64,000 bases of DNA from Marinospirillum perlucidum (lineage in GTDB: Bacteria > Pseudomonadota > Gammaproteobacteria > Pseudomonadales > Halomonadaceae). The notes under the pieces are model-generated. The model was not told where the DNA came from. It saw only the letters and a program-made list of their open reading frames with translations, and made no database searches. The stretch lies in the NCBI RefSeq assembly GCF_003336805.1, contig NZ_QFWJ01000002.1, positions 62,001 to 126,000 on the forward strand. The letters run 5' to 3'. Shown piece by piece: positions 9,395-17,938 of this stretch (position 1 is its first letter; the number at the start of each line of letters is the position of its first letter). The position numbers were made by a program, and so were the translations under genes.

Positions 9395-9406
9395 GCGGGT
9401 ACTTTA

Positions 9407-9425
9407 CGGTGATAGTTTATCACCG
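9407..9425. promoter_or_regulatory. Perfect 8-bp inverted repeat just after the promoter
   Basis: CGGTGATA (9407-9414) and TATCACCG (9418-9425) are perfect complements around a 3-base centre. The repeat starts about 13 bases after the TATAAT, so it would lie at the start of the transcript as an operator or a 5' RNA hairpin. Confidence 0.5.
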
Positions 9426-9525
9426 GACGTCCGAAGGTGCGAAAAGCGCTACCAGAGCTGGAGTCTTCTGCCAGCCATCGGGCGGCAGCTTTCCAAGACT
9501 AGCAAATGATGAGACTGGACGAACG

Positions 9526-10140
9526 ATGAAAAAACTACTTATTGGCTTGACCCTGGCAATCAGCGCCGCTGGTTACGTACATGCTGAAGGCGATGCCGCA
9601 GCTGGACAACAAAAAGCAGCCGTTTGTGCTGCCTGTCACGGTGCATCTGGCGTTAGTGCCGTTGCCCAGTGGCCCAACCTGGCTGGCCAGCACAGCAGCT
9701 ACCTTTTCAAGCAGATTACTGAAATCCGTGATGGTGCCCGCAATGTTCCAGAAATGGCTGGCATTGTTGATAACCTGAGCGACCAGGATGTTCGTGATAT
9801 TGCTGCCTACTACTCCCAGCAGCCTGCTAACGTTGGCCAAGCCAACGAAGAATTGGCTCTCCAGGGTCGTGATCTCTATCGCGCCGGTGACGTTGCCCGT
9901 GGCATTCCTGCTTGTACAGCCTGCCATCTGCCGAACGGTAAGGGTAATGCGCCAGCCGCCTTCCCTGAAGTTTCCGGTCAGCACACTACCTACACCATCA
10001 ATCAGCTGAATGCCTTCCGCAGTGGCGAGCGCGACAACGACCCTGCTGGCATGATGCGTGGTATTGCAGAAAAAATGACCGATGCCGACATCGAAGCCGT
10101 TGCAGAATATATGTTTGGCTTGCACGGAACTAATCGCTAA
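9526..10140 (+). CDS. Dihaem cytochrome c4
   Basis: A 204-residue periplasmic dihaem cytochrome c. The signal peptide ends about VHAEG. Two haem-attachment motifs, CAACH and CTACH, sit in two similar c-type domains, each with a downstream methionine-containing region (VPEMAG, GMMRGI) as candidate axial ligand. Cytochrome c4 carries electrons from the bc1 complex to terminal oxidases. The ATG at 9526 starts the signal peptide MKKLLIGLTLA; a more upstream frame extension lacks sense. A strong terminator follows, and dsbA comes next, as in Pseudomonas. Confidence 0.95.
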   Translation: MKKLLIGLTLAISAAGYVHAEGDAAAGQQKAAVCAACHGASGVSAVAQWPNLAGQHSSYLFKQITEIRDGARNVPEMAGIVDNLSDQDVRDIAAYYSQQPANVGQANEELALQGRDLYRAGDVARGIPACTACHLPNGKGNAPAAFPEVSGQHTTYTINQLNAFRSGERDNDPAGMMRGIAEKMTDADIEAVAEYMFGLHGTNR

Positions 10141-10153
10141 GAGCAGGCATCTT

Positions 10154-10182
10154 AAAAGGGGCTTTTTTAGCCCCTTTTTTTT
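10154..10182 (+). terminator. Intrinsic terminator after cytochrome c4
   Basis: The stem AAAAGGGGCT/AGCCCCTTTT is followed by a run of Ts. dsbA begins 18 bases later, so some read-through or a promoter in this short space must serve it. Confidence 0.85.
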
Positions 10183-10199
10183 GACTGATGGAGAGACCC

Positions 10200-10814
10200 A
10201 TGCCCCTGATGCGTCGTTGTTTTTTGCTGATAGCGTTTTTACTGCTAACAGGCCCTGTTTTCGCCGAAGGTTACACAACACTGGGTGACAGAGTCAGACC
10301 GCAAGTCGCCGATGACAAGATAGAAGTCACTGCAATTTTTTCCTACACCTGCCCTCACTGCTATCGTCTGGAACCTCAACTGGAAGCCTGGGCTCAAACG
10401 CTTCCGGAGGATGTAGAGCTGGTCCGTCTACCTGCTTCTTTTAATCAACAGTGGGAACACCGCTCCAGAGCCTATTACATCATGGAAGCCCTGGGTATCT
10501 TCGAGGAAGCCCACATGCCTTTTTTCCATGCCATCCATCGTGATGGTCAGAATATGGGCAGTGTCGATGCGCTCAGCGAATTTTTCGCTGACTATGGTGT
10601 ATCCGCTCAAGAAGTAGAAGATACCTATTCCAGCTTTGGTGTCGACAGGCGTGTACAAAGAGATACCGCGCGGCTGCGGAATTTTGGCGTAGCCAGCGTA
10701 CCCACCCTGATCGTTGATGGCCAGTATCAAGTTGATGGCCGTTCCGCCGGCAGCTTGAGCAATATGATTCGTGTCGCTGACCAACTGATTCAGGAAGTAC
10801 GTTCCAACCGCTAA
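10200..10814 (+). CDS. dsbA: Thiol:disulfide interchange protein DsbA
   Basis: A 204-residue periplasmic thioredoxin-fold oxidase that introduces disulfides into exported proteins. A signal peptide (LLIAFLLLTGPVFA) precedes the mature protein. The active site is CPHC in FSYTCPHCYRLEP, and the cis-proline loop is ASVPTLIVDG. I chose ATG 10200 because GGAGAG lies 5 bases upstream, dropping four residues from a longer reading. Its disulfide role is linked with cytochrome c maturation, which fits the cytochrome c4 gene upstream. Confidence 0.96.
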   Translation: MPLMRRCFLLIAFLLLTGPVFAEGYTTLGDRVRPQVADDKIEVTAIFSYTCPHCYRLEPQLEAWAQTLPEDVELVRLPASFNQQWEHRSRAYYIMEALGIFEEAHMPFFHAIHRDGQNMGSVDALSEFFADYGVSAQEVEDTYSSFGVDRRVQRDTARLRNFGVASVPTLIVDGQYQVDGRSAGSLSNMIRVADQLIQEVRSNR

Positions 10815-10927
10815 TCCAATACCTACACCCTGGCTCGCTCGGCTGCTTTTTTACTGTCTGAGTTACAGGTTGAAACGGACAAAGCCGCCGCGAGCCTCTA
10901 TGATAGCCATATCTCTCTTAGGACACA

Positions 10928-11887
10928 GTGGCGTTAACTGTGAATAGCTCAGACGATTTAATAGGACAGAGAAATCTTTCCGAAGATTCCTCCCAGCAAA
11001 GCAATGACTTGGCTTCGCGGCAAAAATCAGCCGAAGATGAGGTCAAGGAGAGTCGTGCTGCCCGCGAAAAGGAACGCCTCCAGTGGGAAGAGGAAGAGCG
11101 CCAGAGAAAAATTGAAGAACGCGAAAAGGCCGAAAAGGAACGCCTGGAAGCTGAAAGGCGAAGTCTCTATGCCGAACTTGAAGGCATGGATTATGACCTG
11201 CTGTCTCTGGTCGACTATCCCACCGATCATGAGATCTTTGCTGCCAAACGCGCCCGCACCCTCTGGTTTATTGCCCTCGGTTCAGCCCTCTTTCTTTTCC
11301 TTGCCAGCCTGCTCAGTTTAACCAGCCCCTGGGTCGGCGGTATTGCTGGCGGTATTGCCTTTGTGCTCTGGCTGACCCACGGTGCAGGAATGATGTCCTA
11401 TTTTCCCTCGCTGAACCGCTACCCCGCACTAGTCACCCAACGCAAACGTTTAAAGCGTGATCTGATTGAATACATCCGCAATATTGAAGGCCGACTCGGC
11501 TATATCCACCGTATCTATCCCCTGGTTGAATTTAACCCCCGCCTGGGTGGCCGCCGCTTCAAGCGACTCGCTTTAATGTCGCGTGAGCACACGCTTCTCG
11601 CCAATCTGCGAACCCTGCAGGATACCAAAACCTACTATGAGTTTATGGTAGAAGCTCTCAAGGGTTACCAAGAATTGCTGCAAAAAGAAAAGGAAGACGC
11701 TTTTATTGAGTCCATGGATTTTGATCCCAACGAACTGGATGAAAATGCCCAGGCTCATGAAGAAAAATTGCAACAGCAGGAGCAGCAACAAGCCATTTCG
11801 GCTGCTTCCAAGGAGCAAGCTGAAACATCGACCCAGCAAGAAGAACAGGCAGCAGCCAGCGAAGATAACAAAAAAGAAAGCCCTTGA
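10928..11887 (+). CDS. Unknown coiled-coil protein with a membrane hairpin
   Basis: I do not recognise a family. The 319 residues begin at a GTG with AGGA 5 bases upstream. Residues 30-82 are a very charged helix (REKERLQWEEEERQRK), likely a coiled coil. Two hydrophobic segments at about 111-132 and 134-152 form a tight membrane hairpin, so both ends should face the cytosol. A well-folded-looking basic/aromatic segment (about 170-250) follows, and a Gln/Glu-rich tail (275-319) ends the protein. It lies alone between dsbA and a CHI-like gene, with 112 bases of upstream space. A role as a membrane-anchored scaffold is only a guess. Confidence 0.8.
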   Translation: MALTVNSSDDLIGQRNLSEDSSQQSNDLASRQKSAEDEVKESRAAREKERLQWEEEERQRKIEEREKAEKERLEAERRSLYAELEGMDYDLLSLVDYPTDHEIFAAKRARTLWFIALGSALFLFLASLLSLTSPWVGGIAGGIAFVLWLTHGAGMMSYFPSLNRYPALVTQRKRLKRDLIEYIRNIEGRLGYIHRIYPLVEFNPRLGGRRFKRLALMSREHTLLANLRTLQDTKTYYEFMVEALKGYQELLQKEKEDAFIESMDFDPNELDENAQAHEEKLQQQEQQQAISAASKEQAETSTQQEEQAAASEDNKKESP

Positions 11888-11938
11888 GTTTTCCATAGCT
11901 GCTATGCTGAATTCATCCTTCTCTAGGATGATTAAGCC

Positions 11939-12499
11939 ATGCCACCAATTCGCAACTATTTCCTTTCCTGCCTGATCTTACTACTCATCACGCCTGCTCT
12001 GGCTGACGATCATGAAGGAATTATCGTCGAAGGTGTGTTTTTCCCTGCCAACTACAATACCTTGCAACTTCAGGGCCAGGGGCTTCTCAGGGTTGGCTTG
12101 GTTATTAAGGCCTATGTCGCCGCCTACTATCAGGCGCAACCAGGAGCTTCCCACGAGGATCCAACCAGTGGCAGAAGACTGGAAATAGAATACTTTCATT
12201 CCATTGCAGCTGAGGATTTCGTTCAAGCCACTCAAGCAGGTATAGCGGCCAATACTTCTGCTGATGATCAACAGCAGCTTTCCACCTCTCTACCCGCTTT
12301 CCTTGACCTCTACCAAGCGGTTGAACCCGGAGATCGCTATTCTTTAACCTGGATTCCCCAGCAGGGGCTGGAGCTGGCATTAAATGGTCAACCCCTGGGG
12401 CAACTCAATGATGCCTTGTTGGCCTCAGCTCTTTTTTCTATCTGGCTGGGAGAAGAGCCGGCCAGTGAATCCTTGAAAGAGGATCTTCTAAATCGCTGA
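11939..12499 (+). CDS. Exported chalcone isomerase-like domain protein
   Basis: A 186-residue protein with a signal peptide (NYFLSCLILLLITPALA) and a chalcone isomerase-like fold of the bacterial periplasmic type. Typical segments are VEGVFFPANYNTLQLQGQG, LLRVGLVIKAYVAAYY, and LEIEYFHSIAAEDFVQAT. Bacterial members have no proven isomerase role and some bind fatty acids in eukaryotic relatives, so function is open. The stop abuts the stop of the convergent antiporter gene with no base between them, leaving no room for separate terminators. Confidence 0.8.
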   Translation: MPPIRNYFLSCLILLLITPALADDHEGIIVEGVFFPANYNTLQLQGQGLLRVGLVIKAYVAAYYQAQPGASHEDPTSGRRLEIEYFHSIAAEDFVQATQAGIAANTSADDQQQLSTSLPAFLDLYQAVEPGDRYSLTWIPQQGLELALNGQPLGQLNDALLASALFSIWLGEEPASESLKEDLLNR

Positions 12500-14212
12500 T
12501 TAAAGTGGCTTCAGACCAACACGGGCTATTTTGTCGCCTTCTACCTTGACCACGACCCAGTGAATACCATGCCAATCCATCTGGTCACCGACAACCGGGT
12601 GGCCCCCGAAACGACGCGTCAAGAATTCTCCCAAGGACAACTCCTTCTGATCCGCACTCAGAGTTAAGCCGTAGAGTTCAGCCACATCCTTGAGAGGCGC
12701 TTCACCATCCAGGGTAAAATCGCCAAAGAAGCTGCGGGCCTTTTCTTTCTTCGGGGCGGGCTCTTCATTAAACATCTTGTTAAGCACCGGCAGATCAGCA
12801 TCCCTGCCAATAATACACAGGAGGTCGCCTTGTTGAAGCTGGGTACTCCCGGACGGGTGGATCAGCTGCCGGTTTCTGAAGAGAGCGCCGATGCGGGCGC
12901 CGGAAGGAAATCTCAAGCGTCTTAATTCCACGCCTTCCAGCGTTTCGCTCATGACGGTATACACAAAGGCTTCATAATCATCTTCGGGGAAGATACCCAA
13001 AAGACTACGGCGTTTAGGTGCAAAATCCGGGGGGACTTCCACGCGAAGCTTCTTGGCCATCCAGGGAAGGCTGCTCCCCTGGACCAACAATGAAATCAGT
13101 ACCACGTGGAAGGCAATATTAAAATACAAGGAAGCCTTGTCAGTCCCGGCAATAACCGGAAAAATTGCCAGTACTATGGGCACGGCTCCCCTCAAGCCCA
13201 CCCAGGCAATGAAGCCCAGCTCACGCAGGTTGAATTTAAAAAACGGCAGCAGGCAGAGCCCCACAGCCAGGGGGCGAGCTACAAAAATCAGACCCAAAGC
13301 CAAAGCGGTTGCTGGCAGGGCAATATCGAGCATTTGGTGGGGCGTCACCAATAACCCCAAAATCAGGAAGAGGCCGATTTGGCTCAGCCAGGCCAGGCCA
13401 TCATGCACGGGGAGAATATATTGCAGCTGGGCACTACGACTGTTGCCCAGCATCAGCCCGGCCAAATAGATCGCCAGGAACCCGCTCCCTCCCAGAAGAT
13501 TGGTTGCAGCAAAAAGTGCCAGGCCTGCACCAGTCACCAGCAGCGGATAGAGCCCCGTGGGTAGATGCACCCGCTTGAGAACTCGCGAGAACAACCAACC
13601 GGCACCTAACCCCAGAGGCAAGCCCAGACCAAATTGCAAAGCAAATACTTGCAGCGCCTGCCAGGGATTGGCAGCATCCTGGGTCAGTAAAGTAATCAGA
13701 GTAATGGTCAGGAAGATCGCCATGGGATCGTTGGTACCCGACTCTATCTCCAGGGTTGCACTGACCCTTTCGTTCAGATGAACACCCTTGCCACCCAGCA
13801 TGGAAAAGACTGCCGCCGCGTCTGTCGACCCGACAATGGCACCAACCAGCAGCCCCTGCATTAGCGTCAGGTCAAATAGCCACTGGGCCAAGAGTCCCGT
13901 CAAGCCACTGGTCACCAGAACGCCCAAGGTCGCCAGAGAGAGTGCCGGCCGCAACCCTACCCGGAAGGTTTTCATTCGGGTTCGCATCCCACCATCCAGC
14001 AGGATAACAGCAAGCGCCAGGTGGCCGATGGTATAAGCCACCTCAAAATTGGCAAAATTTACCCCGCCGATGCCGTCTTCACCAGCCAGCATCCCGATAG
14101 CCAGAAATACCAACAGCAGCGGCATGCCAACACGTGCTGATATAACACTGGCCAGGATACTCAGGCAGAGTAATAGGGAAGCTATCAGGAAAATTGAATT
14201 CAGATTATCCAC
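12500..14212 (-). CDS. nhaP2: K+/H+ antiporter, NhaP2/CvrA type
   Basis: A 570-residue CPA1 antiporter. About 390 N-terminal residues form 12-13 membrane helices (VGMPLLLVFLAIGMLAGEDG, LDGGMRTR, GSTDAAAVFSMLGG with the transport aspartates). A cytosolic TrkA-C domain (GVELRRLRFPSG ... GDLLCIIGRD) and a C-terminal CorC/HlyC-like domain (GVTLSADQ region to RVGLKPL) follow, as in E. coli CvrA, which has nearly the same length. It exports K+ for protons and helps cell-volume and pH control at changing osmolarity. The adjacent ectoine-uptake operon supports an osmotic role. Confidence 0.93.
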   Translation of the reverse strand: MDNLNSIFLIASLLLCLSILASVISARVGMPLLLVFLAIGMLAGEDGIGGVNFANFEVAYTIGHLALAVILLDGGMRTRMKTFRVGLRPALSLATLGVLVTSGLTGLLAQWLFDLTLMQGLLVGAIVGSTDAAAVFSMLGGKGVHLNERVSATLEIESGTNDPMAIFLTITLITLLTQDAANPWQALQVFALQFGLGLPLGLGAGWLFSRVLKRVHLPTGLYPLLVTGAGLALFAATNLLGGSGFLAIYLAGLMLGNSRSAQLQYILPVHDGLAWLSQIGLFLILGLLVTPHQMLDIALPATALALGLIFVARPLAVGLCLLPFFKFNLRELGFIAWVGLRGAVPIVLAIFPVIAGTDKASLYFNIAFHVVLISLLVQGSSLPWMAKKLRVEVPPDFAPKRRSLLGIFPEDDYEAFVYTVMSETLEGVELRRLRFPSGARIGALFRNRQLIHPSGSTQLQQGDLLCIIGRDADLPVLNKMFNEEPAPKKEKARSFFGDFTLDGEAPLKDVAELYGLTLSADQKELSLGEFLTRRFGGHPVVGDQMDWHGIHWVVVKVEGDKIARVGLKPL

Positions 14213-14256
14213 AGGGGGTCACAAGTCTTAGCCAAGCAGAAGCTTAATTGTGGCAT

Positions 14257-14280
14257 AAAAAACCCCCGGCATGCCGAGGG
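14257..14280 (-). terminator. Intrinsic terminator of the tea operon
   Basis: On the minus strand CCCTCGGC and GCCGGGGG form a stem with one G-U pair, followed by six Ts. It lies 26 bases after the universal-stress gene, the last gene of the operon. Confidence 0.85.
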
Positions 14281-14305
14281 TCGTGAGGAATATTTATGCC
14301 GTTTG

Positions 14306-14746
14306 TCAGACAACCAGCGTCGGGCACTTGGAATGGCTGGCAACTCGCTGGGACACACTGCCCATAAAGTAACCCTCGACATCACCATTCGTCCCGCGGG
14401 ACCCCATTACAATCAGGTCAACTTCCTTGGTTTTGGCAAACTTCACAATTGTTTTTGACGGACGCCCTCCCTTCACGAAAGCCCGCACCTGCTCAGCACC
14501 CCACTCCTTGGCCTTCTCCTTGGCGTGCTCGGCAACACTCTTGGCATATTCCTGGAGGGCATCATCCGGAATCTGGACTTCATCTGGACGCACCATCGAA
14601 AGAGAGGCTTCAAATAGACTGTGATGCTTGTAGACACACAGAATCAAGAGTTCAGCTGAAGTCAGTTTCTGTAGTTCTACAGCCTTTTCCAAGGCAGCCA
14701 GAGCTCCCTCAGAACCGTCCACTGGAACCAGAATTTTTTTAAACAT
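14306..14746 (-). CDS. teaD: UspA-family protein, TeaD-like regulator of ectoine uptake
   Basis: A 146-residue universal stress protein. It begins with [15 protein letters not shown] and has the ATP-binding signature [20 protein letters not shown] (G-2x-G-9x-G-S). As last gene of a TRAP operon matching teaABC it corresponds to TeaD of Halomonas, an ATP-binding protein that lowers TeaABC activity. GGAG lies 7 bases before the ATG, and only 18 bases separate it from the large permease gene. The terminator after it closes the unit. The regulatory role is inferred from family and context. Confidence 0.9.
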   Translation of the reverse strand: MFKKILVPVDGSEGALAALEKAVELQKLTSAELLILCVYKHHSLFEASLSMVRPDEVQIPDDALQEYAKSVAEHAKEKAKEWGAEQVRAFVKGGRPSKTIVKFAKTKEVDLIVMGSRGTNGDVEGYFMGSVSQRVASHSKCPTLVV

Positions 14747-14764
14747 TACCCTTCTCCAAAAGGT

Positions 14765-16048
14765 TTAGCCGTAAGCCAGATCTCTAAAGAACAGCGCAAT
14801 CTGCGGGAAAGCAATAATCAGCCCTGCAGCCGCCACCAGCATAAAGACGAAGGGTGGTGTTCCCCGAATGACTTCCCAGTAGGGACGCTTGAAGATCGCA
14901 ATTGCTGTGAAGATATCGCAACCAAAAGGTGGTGTAGCCGAACCTATGGCAACCATCAGAGTAATCAGAACACCCACCAGAACGGGGTCCAAAGCCGTGG
15001 CTTCAATAGCGGGAGTAAAGATCGGTGTCAGTACCAGAATAACCACGATGGGATCGACAAACATGCAGGCTATAAAGAAGGCTACGGCAATTGCTACCAG
15101 TACCCCGATTGGCCCCGCATCCTGGATGCCGACACTACTCAGAATAGCTTCAGGAATCTGGGCAAAGGAAATAATCCAGGAAAAACCATTACCCACACCC
15201 ACTAGGATAAATACTACGGCGGTAATCAGGCCGGTGGATTTGGCAATCTTGTAGATATCCATCGCCTTCAGCGAGCGGAAGATAGCAAACTCCAGAATCA
15301 CGGCATAGAGCACACACACTGCTGCTGCTTCGGTAGGACTGAAAATACCGCCGTAGATACCACCCACGATAATCACTGGGAAACCCAGTGGCCAGAGGGC
15401 TTCCTGAACGGATACTAGCCGTTCCTTCCAGGTCGAACGTGGCTCGGTGGGCACCTTGTTCAGGTGGGCGTAGCCAATGCAGTAAAGCGAAAACATCGCC
15501 AAGATCAGGAGACCCGGGCCTATCCCGGCAATAAACAGCTCACCAATGGAAGTACCGGAAATGACCCCATAGATAATCATCCCAATACTGGGAGGAATCA
15601 AAAAGGCGATATCACTGGAGTTGATGATCAAAGCAAGAGTAAAGGAATCGGAGTACCCGGCCTTAAGCATGCGGGGACGAAGTGGAGAGCCTACGGCCAC
15701 CACTGTTGCCTGAGTGGAACCGGAAACAGCACCAAAAAGAGTACAGGAAGCTGCAGTACTGACAGCCAACCCGCCTTTAATGTGGCCAATAAACGACATG
15801 ACCATATTGATTAAGCGGCTAGCCGATTGACCCCGGGTCATAATATCGGCTGCCAGAATAAACATGGGAACGGCAATCAGGGCAGCAGGTCTTATCCCCG
15901 CCATCACCTGTTGCACAAAAGTATCCATCTGCCCCAGACCATCGAACATCATCACAAAACCGATGAGTGCGCCTATGGTCAGGGGAATCATCATGGGAAA
16001 ACCCAACATCAGCAGCACGATCATGGCTGCCAGCATCAAGAGCGCCAT
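14765..16048 (-). CDS. teaC: TRAP transporter large permease, TeaC-like
   Basis: A 427-residue DctM-family protein with about 12 membrane helices (MALLMLAAMIVLLMLGFPMM; GAVSGSTQATVVAVGSP; FGCDIFTAIAIFKRP). It is the Na+-coupled channel unit of a tripartite transporter. The start lies 3 bases after the small permease stop, with GAGG 8 bases upstream. The operon order receptor-small-large-Usp and the close match of the receptor to TeaA support ectoine/hydroxyectoine as substrate. Confidence 0.93.
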   Translation of the reverse strand: MALLMLAAMIVLLMLGFPMMIPLTIGALIGFVMMFDGLGQMDTFVQQVMAGIRPAALIAVPMFILAADIMTRGQSASRLINMVMSFIGHIKGGLAVSTAASCTLFGAVSGSTQATVVAVGSPLRPRMLKAGYSDSFTLALIINSSDIAFLIPPSIGMIIYGVISGTSIGELFIAGIGPGLLILAMFSLYCIGYAHLNKVPTEPRSTWKERLVSVQEALWPLGFPVIIVGGIYGGIFSPTEAAAVCVLYAVILEFAIFRSLKAMDIYKIAKSTGLITAVVFILVGVGNGFSWIISFAQIPEAILSSVGIQDAGPIGVLVAIAVAFFIACMFVDPIVVILVLTPIFTPAIEATALDPVLVGVLITLMVAIGSATPPFGCDIFTAIAIFKRPYWEVIRGTPPFVFMLVAAAGLIIAFPQIALFFRDLAYG

Positions 16049-16051
16049 AGG

Positions 16052-16627
16052 TTACACCTCGGTTTCCGTGTCTTCGTAGCCATCCACGACGTTGGTGGAA
16101 AGATAAACATCCTTGGAGATAAAGTTTTTAATGCCCGTCATAAAGTACTGAATACCCGTGACCGCAAAGCCTATGGGCACCCAGAGATAAATCCAGTAGA
16201 GAGGCAGTCCCAGGGTCGGCAGGATACGACCGGTGGAATAGATGCTGTAGATGTAGGTCACCGAATACCAGCAGAGAAAGAACATGATTGCGCTGGTAAA
16301 GAAGGCGATAAAAATCATCAAATAACGCCGGGTTTCAACCGGGAAGGCATCATAGAGGGCTGACATACGAATATGGCGACCGTGCCGTGCCGCATAGCCG
16401 ATACCGGCAAAGGTGATCATGACGATCAGAATACGATTCACTTCTTCTGCAAAGTGCAGACTCTCACCAAAAACAAAACGTCCGACAACATTGGCAATGG
16501 TATTAATAGCCATTAACAAGACACCCAGAGCCAGGATCACGGCTTCTGCCTTGCTAATACCATTATCAATGGTGCCTAGAAATCCCGGTAGGGCGGACTG
16601 GGAGTGAGAGGGTAGATCATCCTGCAT
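16052..16627 (-). CDS. teaB: TRAP transporter small permease, TeaB-like
   Basis: A 191-residue DctQ-family membrane protein with four helices (AVILALGVLLMAINTIANVVG; ILIVMITFAGIGYAARHG; IFIAFFTSAIMFFLCWY; YWIYLWVPIGFAVTG). The conserved arginine/histidine segment GRHIRMSALYD sits after helix 2. It joins the receptor to the large subunit. The N-terminal 30 residues are a polar cytosolic extension. It lies between teaA (74-base gap) and teaC (3-base gap). Confidence 0.92.
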   Translation of the reverse strand: MQDDLPSHSQSALPGFLGTIDNGISKAEAVILALGVLLMAINTIANVVGRFVFGESLHFAEEVNRILIVMITFAGIGYAARHGRHIRMSALYDAFPVETRRYLMIFIAFFTSAIMFFLCWYSVTYIYSIYSTGRILPTLGLPLYWIYLWVPIGFAVTGIQYFMTGIKNFISKDVYLSTNVVDGYEDTETEV

Positions 16628-16701
16628 GGGAGATTACTCCTGTAACTGGGTGCCTTCCTTGGCAACCATTTCTTCCCTGACCAGGTCAGATAGAGCCTGG
16701 A

Positions 16702-17769
16702 TTATTCGGCAGCATTGACCTCTTGCAGGTCTTCTTTGAACTGCTGCAGCAGTTCTTGACCGCTTTCACCGGTCATTTCGATGAACTTGTCTTCAACCTG
16801 AGGCGCACGATCCATAAAGGCCTGGCGCTCTTCTTCGGTCAGACGAGTCACGGTCACTTCATCGCTGGCATCCAGAATAGCCTGGAGTTTTTCTTCACTC
16901 AGACCCTGAACATACTCAGTGATGTGATTGAATGCATAGTCAGCAGCGGACTGGACCAGCTCCTTGTCTTCAGCAGACAGGCCTTCATAGAAGTCCTGGT
17001 TGGCCATCATGGCAGTTGTGAACTGACCATGGCCCGTGAAGATCAGGTTAGGGGATACTTCATAGAGACCACCGGACTCGATCCAGAAAATGGGGTTTTC
17101 CTGACCCTGAATAATGTTGGTCTGCAGCGCACCATAGACTTCACCCCAGGGCAGAGGCGTTGGTGTTGCACCAAAGGCTTCATAGGTCTCGGACAGCAGC
17201 GGGTTGGTCATGGTACGGATTTTCTTGCCATCAAAATCGGCAGGTGTACGTACTGGCTCATCAGCAGTGACGACCATTTCCCCTTCAGGGTACATTCTCA
17301 GCAGTTCCAGACCCTGTTCTGCATACAACTCGGGGAACATTTCATTGATCGCTTCACTGGTCTTGAAGAATTCAATGATCTTGTCGTCCTCAACGGGCAG
17401 CAGGTAGGGGATGAAGAAAATCTGCGCTTCGGGGATCAGAGAGCCGGTAAAGCCAGGCGACTGGTTAACAAACTGCAGAATGCCTTGCTGAGTCTGTTCC
17501 ATGATGTCATCAGACTCACCCAGCTCACCAAAGCGATAAACTTCCAGAGTATGAGCGGAATTATCTTCGATGTATTCCTTGAATTTCATGGCGAAGACGT
17601 CTTGAACATCACCTTCAAACTCCTCATGTGCATAGCGCCAGGTTTCACCCTGGGGTTCTGCGGCGGCCTGGGTGTTGCTTTCCGTCTCTTCCGTTTCACC
17701 ACTACAACCGACCATGGAGGCCATAAGGACACCGGCAACAGCCGTGCCCAGCACTTTTTTCAACATCAT
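16702..17769 (-). CDS. teaA: TRAP substrate-binding protein, TeaA-like (ectoine), predicted lipoprotein
   Basis: A 355-residue DctP-family receptor. From WRYAHEEFEGDVQDVFA through RFGELGESDDIMEQTQ, KKIRTMTNPLLSETYEAFG and QENPIFWIESGGLYEV it follows, from memory, the ectoine receptor TeaA closely. The signal ends in a lipobox (MASMVGC), and a Glu/Thr-rich linker (about 25 residues) precedes the domain, so it is probably anchored rather than free. Start 17769 is preferred to 17778 because GAGG (17779-17782) touches the latter but lies 9 bases from the former. An imperfect hairpin at 16648-16667 lies in the gap to teaB and may protect the receptor mRNA. Confidence 0.92.
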   Translation of the reverse strand: MMLKKVLGTAVAGVLMASMVGCSGETEETESNTQAAAEPQGETWRYAHEEFEGDVQDVFAMKFKEYIEDNSAHTLEVYRFGELGESDDIMEQTQQGILQFVNQSPGFTGSLIPEAQIFFIPYLLPVEDDKIIEFFKTSEAINEMFPELYAEQGLELLRMYPEGEMVVTADEPVRTPADFDGKKIRTMTNPLLSETYEAFGATPTPLPWGEVYGALQTNIIQGQENPIFWIESGGLYEVSPNLIFTGHGQFTTAMMANQDFYEGLSAEDKELVQSAADYAFNHITEYVQGLSEEKLQAILDASDEVTVTRLTEEERQAFMDRAPQVEDKFIEMTGESGQELLQQFKEDLQEVNAAE

Positions 17770-17795
17770 TACTATCATCCTCGTCGCTTGATAGA

Positions 17796-17814
17796 GTCGA
17801 GAAAACTACTCGAC
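17796..17814 (-). promoter_or_regulatory. Inverted repeat and promoter region upstream of teaA
   Basis: GTCGAG (17796-17801) and CTCGAC (17809-17814) are perfect arms around a 7-base AT-rich loop, 27 bases before the teaA start. A minus-strand TATAAT (plus 17861-17866) lies in an AT-rich stretch farther upstream without a clear -35. This would place the repeat in the 5' leader of an osmotically relevant operon. Confidence 0.45.
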
Positions 17815-17938
17815 GTAGGGGTCTTGCACTTTTCTTCGTTTTCTCAGAATGGCAAAGGAAATTATAGATATCAAGACTTTTGATTATTTTTTATTATGCA
17901 AATCCTGTCATGTTTACCTGTTAATAAAGGCCTTTTGT

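Noticed and set aside
10861-10910. Promoter TTGAAA ... TATGAT before the coiled-coil gene
   Set aside because: The spacer is 23 bases, too long for a sigma-70 promoter.
16723-17883. 386-codon plus-strand frame opposite teaA
   Set aside because: Mirror of the receptor gene, which has clear family motifs; no domain in the reverse reading.
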